A stretch of 64,000 bases of DNA, from positions 14,772,940 to 14,836,939 of the forward strand of contig NC_083655.1 of assembly GCF_963576545.1 (NCBI RefSeq), given 5' to 3'. The notes beneath the pieces are model-generated. The model did not search any database. It was given only the letters and a program-made list of their open reading frames with translations, and was not told the origin of the DNA. Shown piece after piece: positions 1-13,506 of this stretch. The translations under genes were made by a program, and so were the position numbers. Position 1 is the stretch's first letter, and the number at the start of each line of letters is the position of its first letter. The stretch is from Limanda limanda (taxonomy: Eukaryota; Chordata; Actinopteri; Pleuronectiformes; Pleuronectidae).

Positions 1-3000
1 ATGGGAGCAGATATCAGAATAAACACTGTGACCAGACACGAACGCATGATGACAAACAGCATCGAACCTCCACATTGCCACGATTTGAATAGAAAGGTAA
101 CAGTGAATATGACTTCTCTCTCTCAACAGCAGCATTTTATTATTGCTATTGTTAGTTTGTCAGGATAAAATGTACATAACTTAAAAGTCCAAACTAAGGT
201 CTGTTTGTTTATGTGAAATCTCTATGAATAACAACACAACCATTAACATATATTGGGTTTAGTTTAGTTGTATTTAAATATGTATATATATATACTTTAT
301 GAGCTATTGGTATACAGTTAGCATTTTGATTAGTAGATTACTTATATAAGATTAGCAGTACATTCTACAGCTGTTTTTTAACCTTCTTATTTCCCATAAG
401 ACTAAGTCTCTATATGTACATCAACCTCCAGCTAATATTGTGTTTTTTAGGCTGATTTGGATAAAATAATGACAGTATGTTTTCCTCAAAACTCTGTGTC
501 CAGATCTCAGCTGTGTACTGGGTATTTGTTATTTTATTTTCCTTTTTAATGAGAATATGTTTTGGGAAGTGTTTTGTTAGCTCTATTCGACTGCCGGATT
601 TCAGCCGGGTCACCACCCACTGTAAAAGAATAAACTGAAAACTGCCTTGCACTTCCGTTCCTGAGAAGGACACCACGCGACACGATGCTGTGAGAACCAC
701 CACAGTCGTCGTGTTATTTTCCTGACACTGATTGACGTCTGTGTAACGCGGCGCTGGCATTGCTTACTGCCGCCAGAGAAAACTTGTAGATTCACGTGAC
801 CACGCTGTCACATTTGGACTCAGATCTCACCAACTTTTGTTCTCGTTTCACTTGTCCTGAGGATTTCTATTTCTTCCTCTCGTTAGGTGACTGACCTGAG
901 CTCCACTCTGTAATTTCCCGAAGCCCCGGGGAACTCGGTCTCTCTCATGTTTCACCACCAGACTGGAGGCGCTCCACTGACAATTGCAGAGTGAGGAGTT
1001 CATGCACTCGCAACAAATATCACTGCTGCCTCCTTTGGCCTTTTGCTCAGCCCTTAAATGACTTCTCTAGCTTAGAAAAATGAAATGAAAAGCAGTGTGT
1101 CTTGCTTGACAATGAAAGCTGTGCAGGGTGTCTGTGCACCTGACTCGTCCTGAAAGACCCTCTACCTCAGCTGACCCTCGCAGCGCTATGGGAGGGAAAA
1201 GTCATTTAGCGGCGCTCCACAAGATGACTCATTCCTCCTCTGCCAGAGCCAGATGAGAAGGGAACTTCCCTTCTTCCCTTCTTCAGTGACTCCTGTCTCT
1301 CCGCTCCTCTCTCAGTGTTGATGTTCCCACAGCATGATGGGCGCCCGTGTGATATTTGTGTCCTGCTTCTCTTTCCACCTCCTGGCACACTGTCAGACAC
1401 GTTTAAATCAAAAAAGAGAGTTAGATGGGTATAAAATTACGCAACAGCCGGAGGGAGAAAATGATGAAGGGAAGGGGAGGTGGGGGTTGTAATCTAGAGG
1501 GATATTGCATTTCCACCACTGTATGGCTGCAGGGGGATTTTTATCACTGGACGAGTGTTACGAAGCTGCTTCCAAGCACCTGTGTCACATTGGAGAGTGA
1601 CGCTCAGTTGTTGTCTCCATCAGAGCTGAGGTACAGACATTACAGTTATATGCTCCATGTCCTTGGCCGGCACTGCACCTATACACACATCTGCATATGC
1701 CTCCTGCTCAGAGACAGCCAAGGATTAGACACCTATACCGTCTGCAAATTCTATTTATCCATCTCAAGTCACTCTGTGAAAACACGCAGTGGATTCAGCT
1801 CACACACAGGCCACATTAACAGAGACGAGGTGGGATGGTTAAATCGTTTGCTCACAAGACAGATATGAGTCCCTCCCAGAGTTCTGGCAGCGCATCTTTG
1901 GATGTTTGCAGCCTCTGTGAAACACTGGTATACCCGTGCTCCTGGAGGCTTCTGGTTTCTTGGAAAATGTGGGGAAGACCAGAGCTAAGAGGCAAAACAG
2001 AGCAGCTGGAAAGATGCATGTCTTTGTACAAGGGTCATAAATTAATGGTAGTTCTGGTTTATTTTCATTTGGGTCTTATTTTTGCAGTTGGGCTCATTGA
2101 TCCGATTTGTATTAAAGGTGGAGGGGGGATGAACTCAATGAAATGCATCCATTCATTCATCCAACTCCTTTTATTATTTAAACCAATGCTTTTCCTACTG
2201 AGCCATGTCAAAACATTCACAATGGAAAAACAAACACAGCTTCGTAACACGTGTGGCCTTTAACAGCCTGACCTTTTAAATTGTATGGATTTTTTTAAGC
2301 CGTCAACATCTCACCTGCGCTCACTGCTTCATGAAGGTCCAGAGTTTAATGTTCTTGTTGGAACGTGTTACTTTACCACTCATTTAAATATGCTCTCATG
2401 TACAGTACCTTTATGAGTACCTGATAAGCATGAACACATGTGGTGGTTATTGGAGAAAAGAGCCACGGTATCAAGGTCCTGCCTAAACAGCCCGACCAAT
2501 CATGAGTCAATCTCTGCTGTCGTGACGTTTTCCTTTTTTGATGTTGGGGCTTCACTTTAGGGAGCTTTCATTTCGTCCATTTTTTAAATGTATATTCCTG
2601 TGAGGGACCAGGGCTTTAAACCACAATGCAGTAGCCCGGCTATAGGAGCTCGGCTTTTAGACCACGAGTCATTGTGTGACTTACTGCACATCGATCACAG
2701 CTTCTAGTTGAGTGGACAATCACAGACACAAAGCCAGGGCAGGCTGGCTATCACATTTCCATATCTACTCTAACATGATGGCGCCTATTGATTGTGCTCA
2801 TCCCTTCGGCTGCTAATAAATAATATGTTGCTTTAGCTGCTGCAGTTTTTTCCCAGAGCTAGTCTTCCATATGGATCCAAGAGGCTGCGTAAACCCCCCA
2901 TTTGCTCCGAGTGGGACCACCTGCCATTACTGTCTAATAAAGATGAAATATATGATGTATGTATGATCTCGGATGATGGTGACGAGGCAAGTAGATGGAT

Positions 3001-3502
3001 AATTGTAATGGATGGTTTTAAGGATAGCAGAGCCATTAGCTTGGGAAGAGACACCATAAGGAAAAGAATAGTTTCTGTAATCCTGTGACCTCTGAGTTTG
3101 TGTGAATGTCTGTGTGTGACAGGGAGACAGAGATCTAACTTTGACACCAGTCAGTCTGGCAGCTCTCCATCTGTTGAATAACTTTGTCCCTGTTTTTTAC
3201 GCAGCTGACAGCTCCTCTGTCACTCAGAGTTGTGACAAACGACGTTACATGCTGCTCTCTTCGCCGTTGTACAGCTACAGTCTCCTCAGTCAGCGTGATC
3301 CCAGGACTGATGCATTTCCTGGAACCAAAAACAAAACAGGGCAGATATTCATTGATAAAATGGTTTTGATATTATTTGTGTTGAAATGATGAATTGATGT
3401 AGTAGCATTTTTTCTTTCTTTCCACAATTTCTCATAAGTCTTTTGGGTTCTCTCTTTATCCCCTTTTCAAAATTGGTTGTACATGTAAGACATTTATGTA
3501 TG

Positions 3503-3529
3503 TATATATATATATATATATATATATAC
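3503..3529. repeat. (TA)n microsatellite
   Basis: Uninterrupted TA dinucleotide run, visible directly. Confidence 0.9.
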
Positions 3530-3699
3530 TGTATATGTAATAGTAGAACATGAAATGTGGCATTTTATTTTTGAAGGACTTTTTGTTTACTTTTGTTTAC
3601 TTTTGTCACTGAAGTATCTCATTGACTGGCATAATATTTTATGGCAACAATGTGGTCTGCAGAGGATGAAGCCCTCTGAATTTGGTGATTCTCCTGACC

Positions 3700-3890
3700 A
3701 TAGTCTGTTTTAAAAGATGGACGACATGACATCTTCCCCAAATTGAAGCCAAAACGTATCGGTCACAAACCCCACCTCCTCCATGTGAGTGTCTGGGATA
3801 TGGACTAAACTAAAACGTAAAAAGTACCTGTCAAAATTGTTTAACCAAAGATTGTTTCAGTTATGTTAGGTCGTAGCTACCATGGCTCCA
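3700..3890 (+). repeat. Dispersed repeat, family A copy 1
   Basis: This block has the phrases GAAGCCAAAACGT and CACCTCCTCCATGT followed by a GGGATATGGA-like segment. A related order of phrases recurs near 61,840-61,960 (GAAGCCAAAGCGTCTCAA, GCCTCCTCTATGTTAGTGG, GGGACATGGAAGTAGG). The two copies are diverged. I take them as members of one old non-autonomous repeat family common in teleosts; the family name is not assigned. Confidence 0.5.
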
Positions 3891-6800
3891 TCCCCCGAAC
3901 ATTGCTGCACAGACTCAGACTCTACCACTGCACCTGGGATATGTTTGCATTTTGTTACAAAAGTTCATGTGACTCGAATGTCTTTTAATTACCGTGGTAA
4001 TCAGATTTTATCTAGTGCCATCTTAAAGTCAAAATTTGGACTTTGGTTTATGGACAAATACATAATGACATTCCTACCCAGAAAATGGTAAACATTAACC
4101 TGCTTAATATTAGCACCTTAGTATTGTTGCTATGCTGAAATTAGCATTTAGCTGTAACTGTTTTGTCTAAACCTCACAGGGTTGCACAGCTGCAGCCCAT
4201 GACTGCAGAGGACTGTTCAGGTTTTGCCTCACAGATGTGGCGAGATATGTTGCAATACAGAAACGTTTTGTTGTTTTATTATTATCATGTGTGAAAATGT
4301 GCTGCGATAGTAGATGCGGTTATTTGTTTTAGGTGTTTTTTTTCAATTTATTTGTCAATATTTAATGATTCAATTTGTGTATTTCTAAAATTAAGAATAC
4401 CCCCAAACAATATGATAAGCATATTTTATAACTTATAGTGCAGCTACTTTTTAATTATAATAAATAATTATTTGTTTATTTTATGTCCTTTAACAATTTC
4501 CTAGATTTTCTGGAAAATTCATCCCTGGCCTGAGGAAACCTGGAGTTTGTTATTCTGGGGCTTTCAACCACATCTCACACGTCCTGTGTATATTCATGAA
4601 TAAATGGAGCAGGCTCACTCATGTGACAACTCCTGAGCCAGGTTTCTTCACTAATGACGACTGTGACCCGTTGTTTACCGCTCACTAAGAGCCAGTTAGG
4701 ATTCAATGGTGACTGGGGACCAAGGGAAGAAAAGGAAGCACAGATTTTTCTCTTGGTCTCCGTCTCACATCCTGAAGCTTGAATGTTTGGAAAGAGGAAA
4801 TGGAAGTGGAAAAAGAGACAAAGAGAAGGAGAGGTGAATCATAGAGACACATAAATACAAATCACACCCAAAATCAGTGTGAAGTGCACACACAGCAGAT
4901 TCCTTGCGGGAGTCGTGCCTTTTGTCAGAAAACAACCCTGAGGTTTCGCTGAGCTCACGCACCAAGGGCTGGTGTCCCTCTGGACATTACCCCTCAGCAC
5001 CGGGTGTGGACACCCATCCCATCCTGTCCCTGCAAAGACGCATCGTCCGCTGAGGTCGGGGCAGGTGCTGGGTCCCAGCAGGACGGTGGTGGGGGGAGGC
5101 AATGTATGCAATTCCTGTCTGGCAAGCAGTCAGACTCTCACGGGAAAGAGGCACAGGAAGTGTGTTTGTTTGTGTGTGTGTCTGTGGTAAAAGTCAAGCT
5201 TTTGCATTTGAGCCACACTACACTGCACCCCCGCCTGCATGAAACAGAATCCACTCACATGCATATTTTAAATCGAAAGCTTCTACAACATTAAACTGTG
5301 AATCTCTCCGCTGACATTTCTCCAAACATTGGAAGCTTCTTCTCCAGAAAACCTGCTACGCAGTCAGATGTTAAGACAGTCGCATCCATTTTACCACGTT
5401 GAATTCCAGGGGGTTTCAAGGTTGTGACGTTTTCTAAATCTCTTCGACTGTAAAAGGCAGCTTATGGCATCAGCTATCAACAACCAGGCAGCAGTATCTG
5501 CCTCCGCTTGGTGTCTGCCCCCTAATTGTCAGAAGTCTGGTTGATTTCAATTTCTCAGGGCTTGTGATGGTCAGTCTGACCTTGACAGGATCGCCAGTGG
5601 GTTTGTGAGGATGAGGGAAGCAAAGGCTGTCACGCTCCATGATTTTGTTTTAAAGGAGATGGCATAGCCTCATCTCCCCACAAACGGCCCGAAGCTCAAA
5701 ATTCATACTGTAGAACTTTGTGTGGGCTGTGCAGAGAGAGTGGCAGCGAGAGTTTTCCAACAGCTCTGGGTTTTCTCTGGGGGCTCCGGTGTCCTCTCAC
5801 AGTCCAAAGACATGCAAGTCAGGTGAAATGCAGCTTTAAGTGTGAATAAGAGCTGTGGCGCTGACCCTGTGATCGTCTGGAGACCTGTGTTTTGTGCTTT
5901 ACTGGCTGGATTGTGAAGTATGCACACTTTTACAAAAAAAAAAAATGTGTTCCCTTTGAGCTTAAATCAATTTGATATATTGTGCTTAAACTTTAGCTGT
6001 TTGTGTTGCATGTAAATCTGCACCAGGGCTCAGTGTCTTCTTCACAGTCCTGGAGGTGCATAAACTCCGGGTTACACCACCGTCTGTGTCTTGGCTCCAC
6101 CGTCTCTTGTTTGTTTGCACTGAGACGATCCTCTGGGGCAGTGGACTAAGTGGAAGAGGCAGCGTAGGTGCAGGGTGAAGGAGGAGTACAGAGGGTTAGA
6201 CCTGCAGTCAGTAAAGTAGATCAGGTCGATGCCAAGCGTCAGAGGAGCAGGAGGCTCGGTTAAAGCTGCCAGGAGCCGACTCAATAAGAGCTCTGAGGCT
6301 GTACATCACAGGTCAGGTCTTGGGACTGAGCAGCACCGAAGTGGGTTGTAACTAAAGTGTCGATGTTTAATTCCAGGGGTTTGACAAAAAACTAACAAAA
6401 TCACTTGAATTGTTTAGGAATTGCAAGCGTTTTTAGAAATATCCCCCTCTATTTTCAGAAACTCAACCGTAATTGGACAAATTATCAGGATTATTTTTAC
6501 CACTCATATAAAAATATGCTGCCTGATAATGACTGCCTGAAGTCGAGAGCCCATGGACAAATGCCAGGCTGAGGCTTGTTTGTGGGATTTTCTGTTTGGA
6601 AAAGCTGCTCGGTATGGTCGAGGTCAGGAGACCAGCTTGGTCACTGGGAAATATTCTCTTTGTTTGCTTTTTAGAAGCTCTTGGTTTGCTCTCGCCGTGG
6701 GTTCTGGGTCATTATCCATCCACACTTTAAAGCACAGTCCTGTCAGTGTTCTTGCATTTGGCTGAATCTCAGCAGATCATTTACAATGGCCCTGTACACT

Positions 6801-6905
6801 TCAGAATTCATCTCGCTTTCACATCATCTGTTGACACCAGCGATCCCGTGTCCGTGCCATAACACTGGCTCCATCATGTTTGACAGATGAAGTGGTAGCG
6901 TTGGA

Positions 6906-7103
6906 TCATGACCCATTCATTATCCTGCTCCAGACTGTTCTCCTCCCATCGTGCTGGTACATCTTGGTTTCATCTCCCCACAGCTGAACAGTATATTTTC
7001 TGGCCAGTGGTTTGCACCTTGTGGTGAACCCTCTGTATTTAGAGTCATGAAGGTTCTCCCTTGATTCTAGAGTTTGACCATCTTGAGGTTTTCCCTTTGC
7101 CAC
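6906..7103 (-). pseudogene. Tc1/mariner-like transposase fragment
   Basis: The minus-strand frame reads through a stretch with the spacing of the Tc1/mariner DDE domain: YRGFTTRCKPLARK, then LWGDETKMYQHDGRRTVW. The W-x-DE-(S/T)-K followed by DGRR-x-VW is the hallmark of the second catalytic Asp region in Tc1-like transposases. Only about 65 residues remain and the frame stops soon after; no N-terminal helix-turn-helix, final catalytic residue or terminal inverted repeats were recognised. It is an internally deleted, dead relic. The motif is seen; the family assignment is from knowledge of Tc1 transposases. Confidence 0.6.
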
Positions 7104-7261
7104 AAAAAGTAAGAGACGATTGTCAAATTACTTTTGAGCATGTGAGAATGGAAGAATTGAGAATAATTGGGATATTTTAGGATTATGTTTTGATGAGTTC
7201 CCCAACTTTGTGCAACTCTAAATCTTGGAATTCTCCTTTAACTGGATGAGTAACTTACAAT

Positions 7262-7640
7262 CATCAATCAATCAATCAAATTATATTTGTATTGCCTATA
7301 TTCACAAATCACAATTTGTCTCATAGGGGTTTAACATGGTGTGACATCCTCTGTCCTTAACACTCAGCAAGAGTAAGGAAAAACTACTAAAAACCCTTTT
7401 AACAGGGTAAAAATACGTAGAAACCTCAGAGAGAGCCACATGTGAGGGATCCCTATCCCAGGACGGACAGAAGTGTAATAGATGTCAAGTGTAGGAAAAC
7501 ATCATCGGGATTTAAAGTTTTTAGCAGCATTGATGAGGGTGAAGATATCATCCATGAAGATATGCTGATATGTCTACTACACCTGCAGCTAACATTCCCT
7601 AAATACGTACATCACAATTATCAATAGATGAAATCCATCC
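7262..7640 (+). repeat. Dispersed teleost repeat, family B copy 1
   Basis: It starts at a short (ATCA)n run and contains phrases I know as widespread in percomorph non-coding DNA: ATTCACAAATCACAATTTG, CATCCTCTGTCCTTAAC, AGAGAGCCACATGTGAGGG and CCAGGACGGACAGAAGTG. A diverged second copy lies at about 20,555-20,730 inside intron 5 of the first channel gene. There is no coding capacity. Confidence 0.65.
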
Positions 7641-8324
7641 ATTCGTCCATTATGTATCTAACTTATCCTTTTTTTGGCCACATAAAGGGGCCAAAAAAAA
7701 CCTTTTCACACTCTCCTAACTGCAAAACCAAACCCACACATTAGTTCTTGTTCCGCATGTTTTTGAAACTGTATATGATGGTTACCATGGGTGACAGCCC
7801 AAAAGAAACCACCATTTCAGTAGTGGAGTAACACTACATGTGGTTTCTGTGTGCTTTTAATTTTTTTCTACTGGTGTCTACACGCACGTCTACAGCGCCA
7901 TTGTCGTGTCTCATAGACCGAGTGGTTGAAATATATATTGTGTATTATTATTATCTATATATATAATGTACAATACATGTGCTTTGAATTGTTTTTCAAC
8001 ACAGTTACACTTGAGCATGTGAAATATTCAGTATGTGAAAGTAGCACTCAAGTGTTTGTTATGCACTTGCCCAACTGAGGTGCACACGCCTCATAGGCTG
8101 CACCACAATAAAAACAAAACAGCATTTTATCAGTCTGCAAGCAGCGACTGGAGGCCCAATATGTATCCTCAAGCTGAGGTCAACTTCCTGTCGTTACTCC
8201 AACATGGCTGCTTTATCACATAAAAGGCTTTTTACAGCACCACTCAATACATTGTTTCATGCACATGCACTTTCACAGGCTACAGTATGAGGCTGTCCTA
8301 TATTCCTCACAAATAAAACAGAGT

Positions 8325-8326
8325 TC

Positions 8327-8357
<31 letters not shown>
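8325..8357. repeat. (GA)n / GAAAGAGA purine tract
   Basis: Low-complexity GA-rich run seen directly. Confidence 0.85.
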
Positions 8358-9609
8358 CTGACAGATTACAGTTGGCATCCGTAGCCTAGATATGAAGATA
8401 GTTGGTGCTGCAGCTCTTATCCAGAGGAAGTGGAGCTCAGCAGCCCGGGGCCAGAATGCAGCCTGAGCTCGGAGAGGAAGAGGGACGATACTATCATTGC
8501 CTCCATCTGTGGAGGGTGGCACAAGACAAAATGAGAGACGCACCTTTCATTAACCCTCACCTTCCTCCGCTTGTTCTCCCGTGTGCATGTGTGTGTTTGT
8601 GTTGACGTGGGTCTGGGGAGTTACTGAGAGTGAGATGTGTGTGAACTCTGCTCTCAGACATAGAGACTCTTGAGATTTACTTGTAACTTTATCTTTGTCC
8701 ATTTTTTTGCTGCTCATGTGGTTGTAATTACTGCTGTAATTTACATCTCTGTAGGTGGTGCTTTTTTCTTCCTGTTTAGTGTTGGCAACCATTAAAAATA
8801 GCTTTAAGCCTTGCAATGTGCGAAAGTCCTTCCCACATTAAAAGCAATGTTTAATTGTCTTCAGCCAACATTTACACCTATTTAGAATATGTGAGGATTT
8901 GTCTGAAAGGCGGCATCAGATGGACCGACGTCCACCCCCCAACAACACACCGGGTGCTGTCTCTCTCCAGTCTACAGTCCAAACACAAGTCTCATGTCCA
9001 AGCCACACTGGGTGCATGTGTAGCGTGTGACCGCTCTGCTGCTGATCTACAGGAAATGTATAAAATCTAGACATTGAAACCGTGGTGAAAGACCATTTTC
9101 AGTCTATTTCACTGTGAATCACTCGCAGACGTGGAGAAACTAAGCGTTGATTCTTTAATAGTAGCTTGACACCCGTTTAGTGAGAGGCATCAGGGATGTT
9201 GTGCACTGTTGAAGATACATTTTGTAATAATTGCTGTCATATTGTGAGATAGTTGTAAGCTAATATTTACATTGTCTGCTTCCTCTATATCCTGCGTCTG
9301 ATTGGGGCCGTACTGTCCACAGCTCCCCACACAATATGTGCTCCAGTCTAATCCAGGAAGTGTTGACCCAGACACTAATACATTTCAGCAACGGTTGACC
9401 TTTGTCAGGTTGACAGTGTTTTGATGAGGAGACCTGTGGCTAAACGCCGGATGACAGCCTGGTCGTGTAAGATTTGATTCCTGCCACAGGGTGTGTCAGA
9501 GCCTGGCTGAAAAAAACTGGGTTGTTAACATTCATGGGAAATGATCACGGTGTCAAAAGCAGAGGCCGTGTGTCATCTGTCACACAGCCGTCTTCTCTTC
9601 ATCCCTCTG

Positions 9610-9653
9610 ATGGATGGATGGATGGATGGATGGATGGAAGGATGGATGGATGG

Positions 9654-9686
<33 letters not shown>

Positions 9687-9688
9687 TC
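9610..9688. repeat. Adjacent (GGAT)n and (TTTC)n tetranucleotide microsatellites
   Basis: About eleven GGAT units with one GGAA interruption run directly into about eight TTTC units. In-frame readings of this tract give the meaningless poly-DGWM and poly-FLS open frames. Confidence 0.9.
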
Positions 9689-12600
9689 ACCTGTTTCCAC
9701 TTTTGTCAGAGTTACACAAAGGCACATTCACTTGATTATGACTATCATTGCTGATCAAAAGTGAAAGAGGTTTGTAATCAGACCATGATTACAGACCTCT
9801 TTATTGTTAATATGCAATAAAACATTTTTTTTATTGCATATAAACAATAAAAAAAAATGATATGATTATATGTTTAATTTGATTTATTTTGAACAAGATA
9901 CGTAGACTTTGGTGCTGAGGACCCTTTCACAGCTCACTTGGTTTATTTGGATTTTCAGATTTTTCAGTTGAGAAGGATCACACTAGCCATGGTCCATGTC
10001 TTTGCCTTGTGAACACAGCTTTTTCGGATAGATCAGACTTTTGGGCCAATTCAATGAAGTTGAGACATCATTAAACAGTAGATGAAGACAAGAAAGCGGT
10101 AACGGCTTATAGGATTGCTTGCAGTCTTTACCTACCATTGTATAATGTTTGAATGATGAGGAAGTTAATTTGGAGCATTCGGACTATGGTTGAGTACTGC
10201 GGCTGATGTTAGTGATGCTGATAGCATAATGATATTACAATGGAAAAAAAATAATGATATGAAAAGCCAAACTTACGTCAGACACGTGCACGTCTACAAA
10301 CGAATCTTTGTCAAGTATAGGTAGATTCAGCCTACGCTTGTCAAACAAACGTTTTTAGTCCACTTACAATGTGAAACCAAAACTGACCTGAATGTAAACA
10401 CAGTGGACCATGGTCTGGACTTTAAGGTGAGAAGACACCCTTAGAATAACTTTTTCTTAGCATCATGTGTGAATAAATAGCTCCCGGACAGATTTGGCAT
10501 CATGAAGCAGAGAAGTGCTACATATTAGCATATCCCCGCTCTTCAACCACCTGTCCGTCCCGCCTTCTGTGAGGTGGGCGGCCCAAAGCACCTGAGCTGC
10601 TGGCCCTTCCCTGCCGCCCTGCCACCCCTCTGTTGTGAATGTGAGCTGTAATGGGCAGCCTAAATCACTGACCTGTCACTTTGTGCCTTCATTCAGATTA
10701 ATGTGCACTCCAATGGTCCAGGCATTAAGCCTCACAGGGCCTCTCAATGACACACCTCAGTGCTCTGTGGCTCAGCACTCATAACACACACACCCACACA
10801 CACACACTCGCAAGGAAAAGCCAATACAGCAGTGCACTGCAACCTTGGGAAGAGAAGAGTTGCTATGGAAAGAGGGAAACAGTGGGAGTCAATTGTATCT
10901 GTGGATGTATCCAATAACAACACAAGCATGTCCTTAATCGTTACCTCATCTCACCCTCCTTCAGTCTTCAGTCAGCCGCCGATACTCACACGACATTGGG
11001 AACTTCTTATCTTGATTCACAACATCAGGTTTCTTTTAACTTTCCAGGAGTTTTTAAGTGAATTACTGATATGAGACAAAAGATGTGATAAGAGGATGAT
11101 TTCCAAAACTACGAACAAAGAAAAGCATGTGGTGTTTATTAGTCAAACCCAATGGATGGATGATTTGTATATTCATACATTTCTCCTACATAAAAAAAAC
11201 TGTTTTTGGAAACATTTATGGAAAATGTTCCTGACATGTGTCTGCTCTGTTTATCCCGAATAAATTTAATTAAATATGTGTTGTTCACACCCAGAGTCTC
11301 AAAAGTCCCATTCATTGTCCAAACACGTCTCACCCAAAAGAGTCAGCTGTGACAATGAATTAGTGGCTCTAACTATTTTCTTGGGACAACTTCTGTAGTG
11401 ACAACAGATGTTGTTGTGTCTATAAGTCACACTGGTGTCGACTCTTCTTTGTTTTAACTCCTGGAGCAATTCTCAGCGGCACCGGGGGAATTATATTGAA
11501 AACACTGTTGTTTTATCATCTGTTTGAGAGAACCTGAGGGGGGACATATGAAAGGATGTTCTGCCCCCATTTGGTAGAAGAGAGAAGTGCAACTCAACAT
11601 TAAGGGCTGTGACCTCATATAGCACCAACGCTTACTGCCCAGATGATTAACAGTACACATCAACAAAATTGCAATATTTACAACATTTATAAGAACATAT
11701 ACAGCTCAATTAAATATGGTAAATATAGTACAGTTAAATGATGCCGGTATAAATGAGTATACCCATGTTAAAGGTGGATGTAAACAGTAATAGTGTTGAC
11801 ATTGTTGGTTTCCAATAACTCATTTCTTGAAGTCCAATGAACAGGGGACTCTAATGATTGGGGCACTGATTATTATTGATATGATGTTCTGAAGGAAAAC
11901 ACAGGATTGACTTAATGCATCTGCTTTATTTTCTGTAGATTTGATTTAGATGAAGCCAGGTATGACTTGGAGGAAATTAACCCAAATCTTTTCGACTAGC
12001 CAGACCTTTCTGTGTGTGTTTGTAAAGTGCCAGTGATTTTAAGGCTGTAGACTGTATAAGATATTGTTGGACAAGACATTAGGTGATGTGAGAAATAACC
12101 TTTGATTGGTTACCATTTAAAATAGGTTTGAAACTAAATGTTTATATTCAGCAACTTGTTGTCTCTGTCCTAATATACTCAGCAACTGTCTAGTTCTAGC
12201 TTTCACTCTTATCTCTCTTCATCTGTAGCTTTTAAATAAAAACATACAGAATTAATTGACACAATCGGTTTCAAACGATATTGATAAGGCCATAATGTGC
12301 CCCGCTTTAACCTTTTCTGCAGTATTCCATGAATCAAAAGCAAAAAACAACAAGCTAAGCAAATAATTTGTGTATATACTGAACAGGACCTGGCCCAGTA
12401 CAGAGCCCTGTGGGACACCCATGGATTGACACAGAGGGATAAAGCCATAATCACCGACTGTGACAAGGTGAGAATGAGTGGTTGTTAAATTTAAAAGTCT
12501 CTGTGTTTAGTTTATGCAGTAGGATGTTAGGATTAAAATCGTGTAGCCTAGAATATAAATTAGACAATATACATGTGTAAAGTCATAACCCATTTAATCA

Positions 12601-13155
12601 AATCCAAAGCTAAATTATTCAGCCAGCCACAGTCCCGCTTTAAATATTCTGGATCTTCTCTCCATACCGCCTCGGCTCATTCACTTTCACAAGCAGTACA
12701 TGTGGGCACAGGACTTCAAACACTAGGATAAGTGTTGTTTTTACAGGGAATAGAAATACTCCTTCGAGTAGACTTTTCTCAGAACAAATAATTTCTGTCC
12801 TCCTCTCCACTGAAGAGAGACCCCTCACACAGTACCGAATGGTGCTTGATTTTTATGGCATTGTTAAAGGGGTAATCATAGTGTCATTTGCCACTGTGAT
12901 CACTGTGAACTGGCCTCCCTTGGTCAGGCCTTGTTATAATTTCCAGACCCCTGGTTGAGAGCAGCTCTGTATTGCACCAATTAGAGCGATGAGTCATGTG
13001 TCAGCGGCTACAGGAGAATTCAGCCTCTTCCACTTTGAGCTATAAATTCATCTCTGGCTGTTACACCATCGAGGTCTATTGTCGCTGTGCTGGTGACTGA
13101 CAGGTGGTTGTCAGGCACATGCTGGGCGATGTGGTCCAGTGTGTGTGCATGTGTT

Positions 13156-13160
<5 letters not shown>

Positions 13161-13211
<51 letters not shown>
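13161..13211. repeat. (GT)n microsatellite
   Basis: About 25 GT units, seen directly. Open frames over it are artefacts of the repeat. Confidence 0.95.
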
Positions 13212-13212
<1 letters not shown>

Positions 13213-13490
13213 CTCTGTGAGCGACAAGGTGAAAGGTCTGGGTTTCTAATTAAGTGTAACATTAAAGTCACCCTTAAATTCTTTCTTTTATTCTACTTTG
13301 CGTGACTAATGTATAATCTGAGAATGATACACTGTTACTTCTTCAACAAAGCAATTACACTAAAGTAGTATCTGCACTTTTCCATCAGTGCACAGTGAGT
13401 AAACAACAAAAAAGACCGATGTTTTCTCCCTTTGAATATCCATCGAACTCTCTCGCAGTAATGTCAGGGACTCGGCCCGAGCCCCAAGGC

Positions 13491-13506
13491 TTAATTAGAT
13501 TAATGG
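13491..13506. promoter_or_regulatory. Paired homeodomain-type motif upstream of channel copy 1
   Basis: The sequence TTAATTAGATTAATGG joins a TAATTA core to GATTA/TAATC-type cores that OTX/CRX-like factors bind. A related TAATTAGATT block lies at about 13,774. The motif sits about 1.5 kb upstream of the first cone-channel gene. Motifs this short are frequent in AT-rich DNA, so the regulatory role is only a suggestion. Confidence 0.2.

Larger units (their letters stand above)
1..6890. other. Upstream stretch without a supported gene
   Basis: I found no exon here that I recognise. The longest open frames, near 1425-1868 and 1835-2263, have no recognisable domain, are not flanked by convincing splice sites continuing a reading frame, and look like chance frames. 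Apart from the repeats listed separately, the sequence is ordinary AT-moderate fish non-coding DNA. Some blocks (about 2640-2820 and 4500-4700) are less AT-rich and could be conserved non-coding elements, but that cannot be judged from one genome. Confidence 0.5.

Noticed and set aside
1425..2263. Two overlapping open frames of 147 and 142 codons on the + strand
   Set aside because: No domain or family resemblance, low-information composition, and no splice-linked partner exons. The lengths are within what chance gives in 64 kb.
8345..8535. A block on the minus strand bounded by CCACAG and CAG-GTCTCT that looks like an exon
   Set aside because: The translation resembles no known protein and no neighbouring exons continue it. 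The donor lies in a GA/CT-rich tract where such matches are common.
9474..9764. Frame with repeated DGWM
   Set aside because: Reads the GGAT and TTTC microsatellites.
13020..13305. Frames with poly-His-Thr or poly-Cys-Val
   Set aside because: Artefacts of the GT microsatellite; the same applies to 22893-23149 over the CA repeat.
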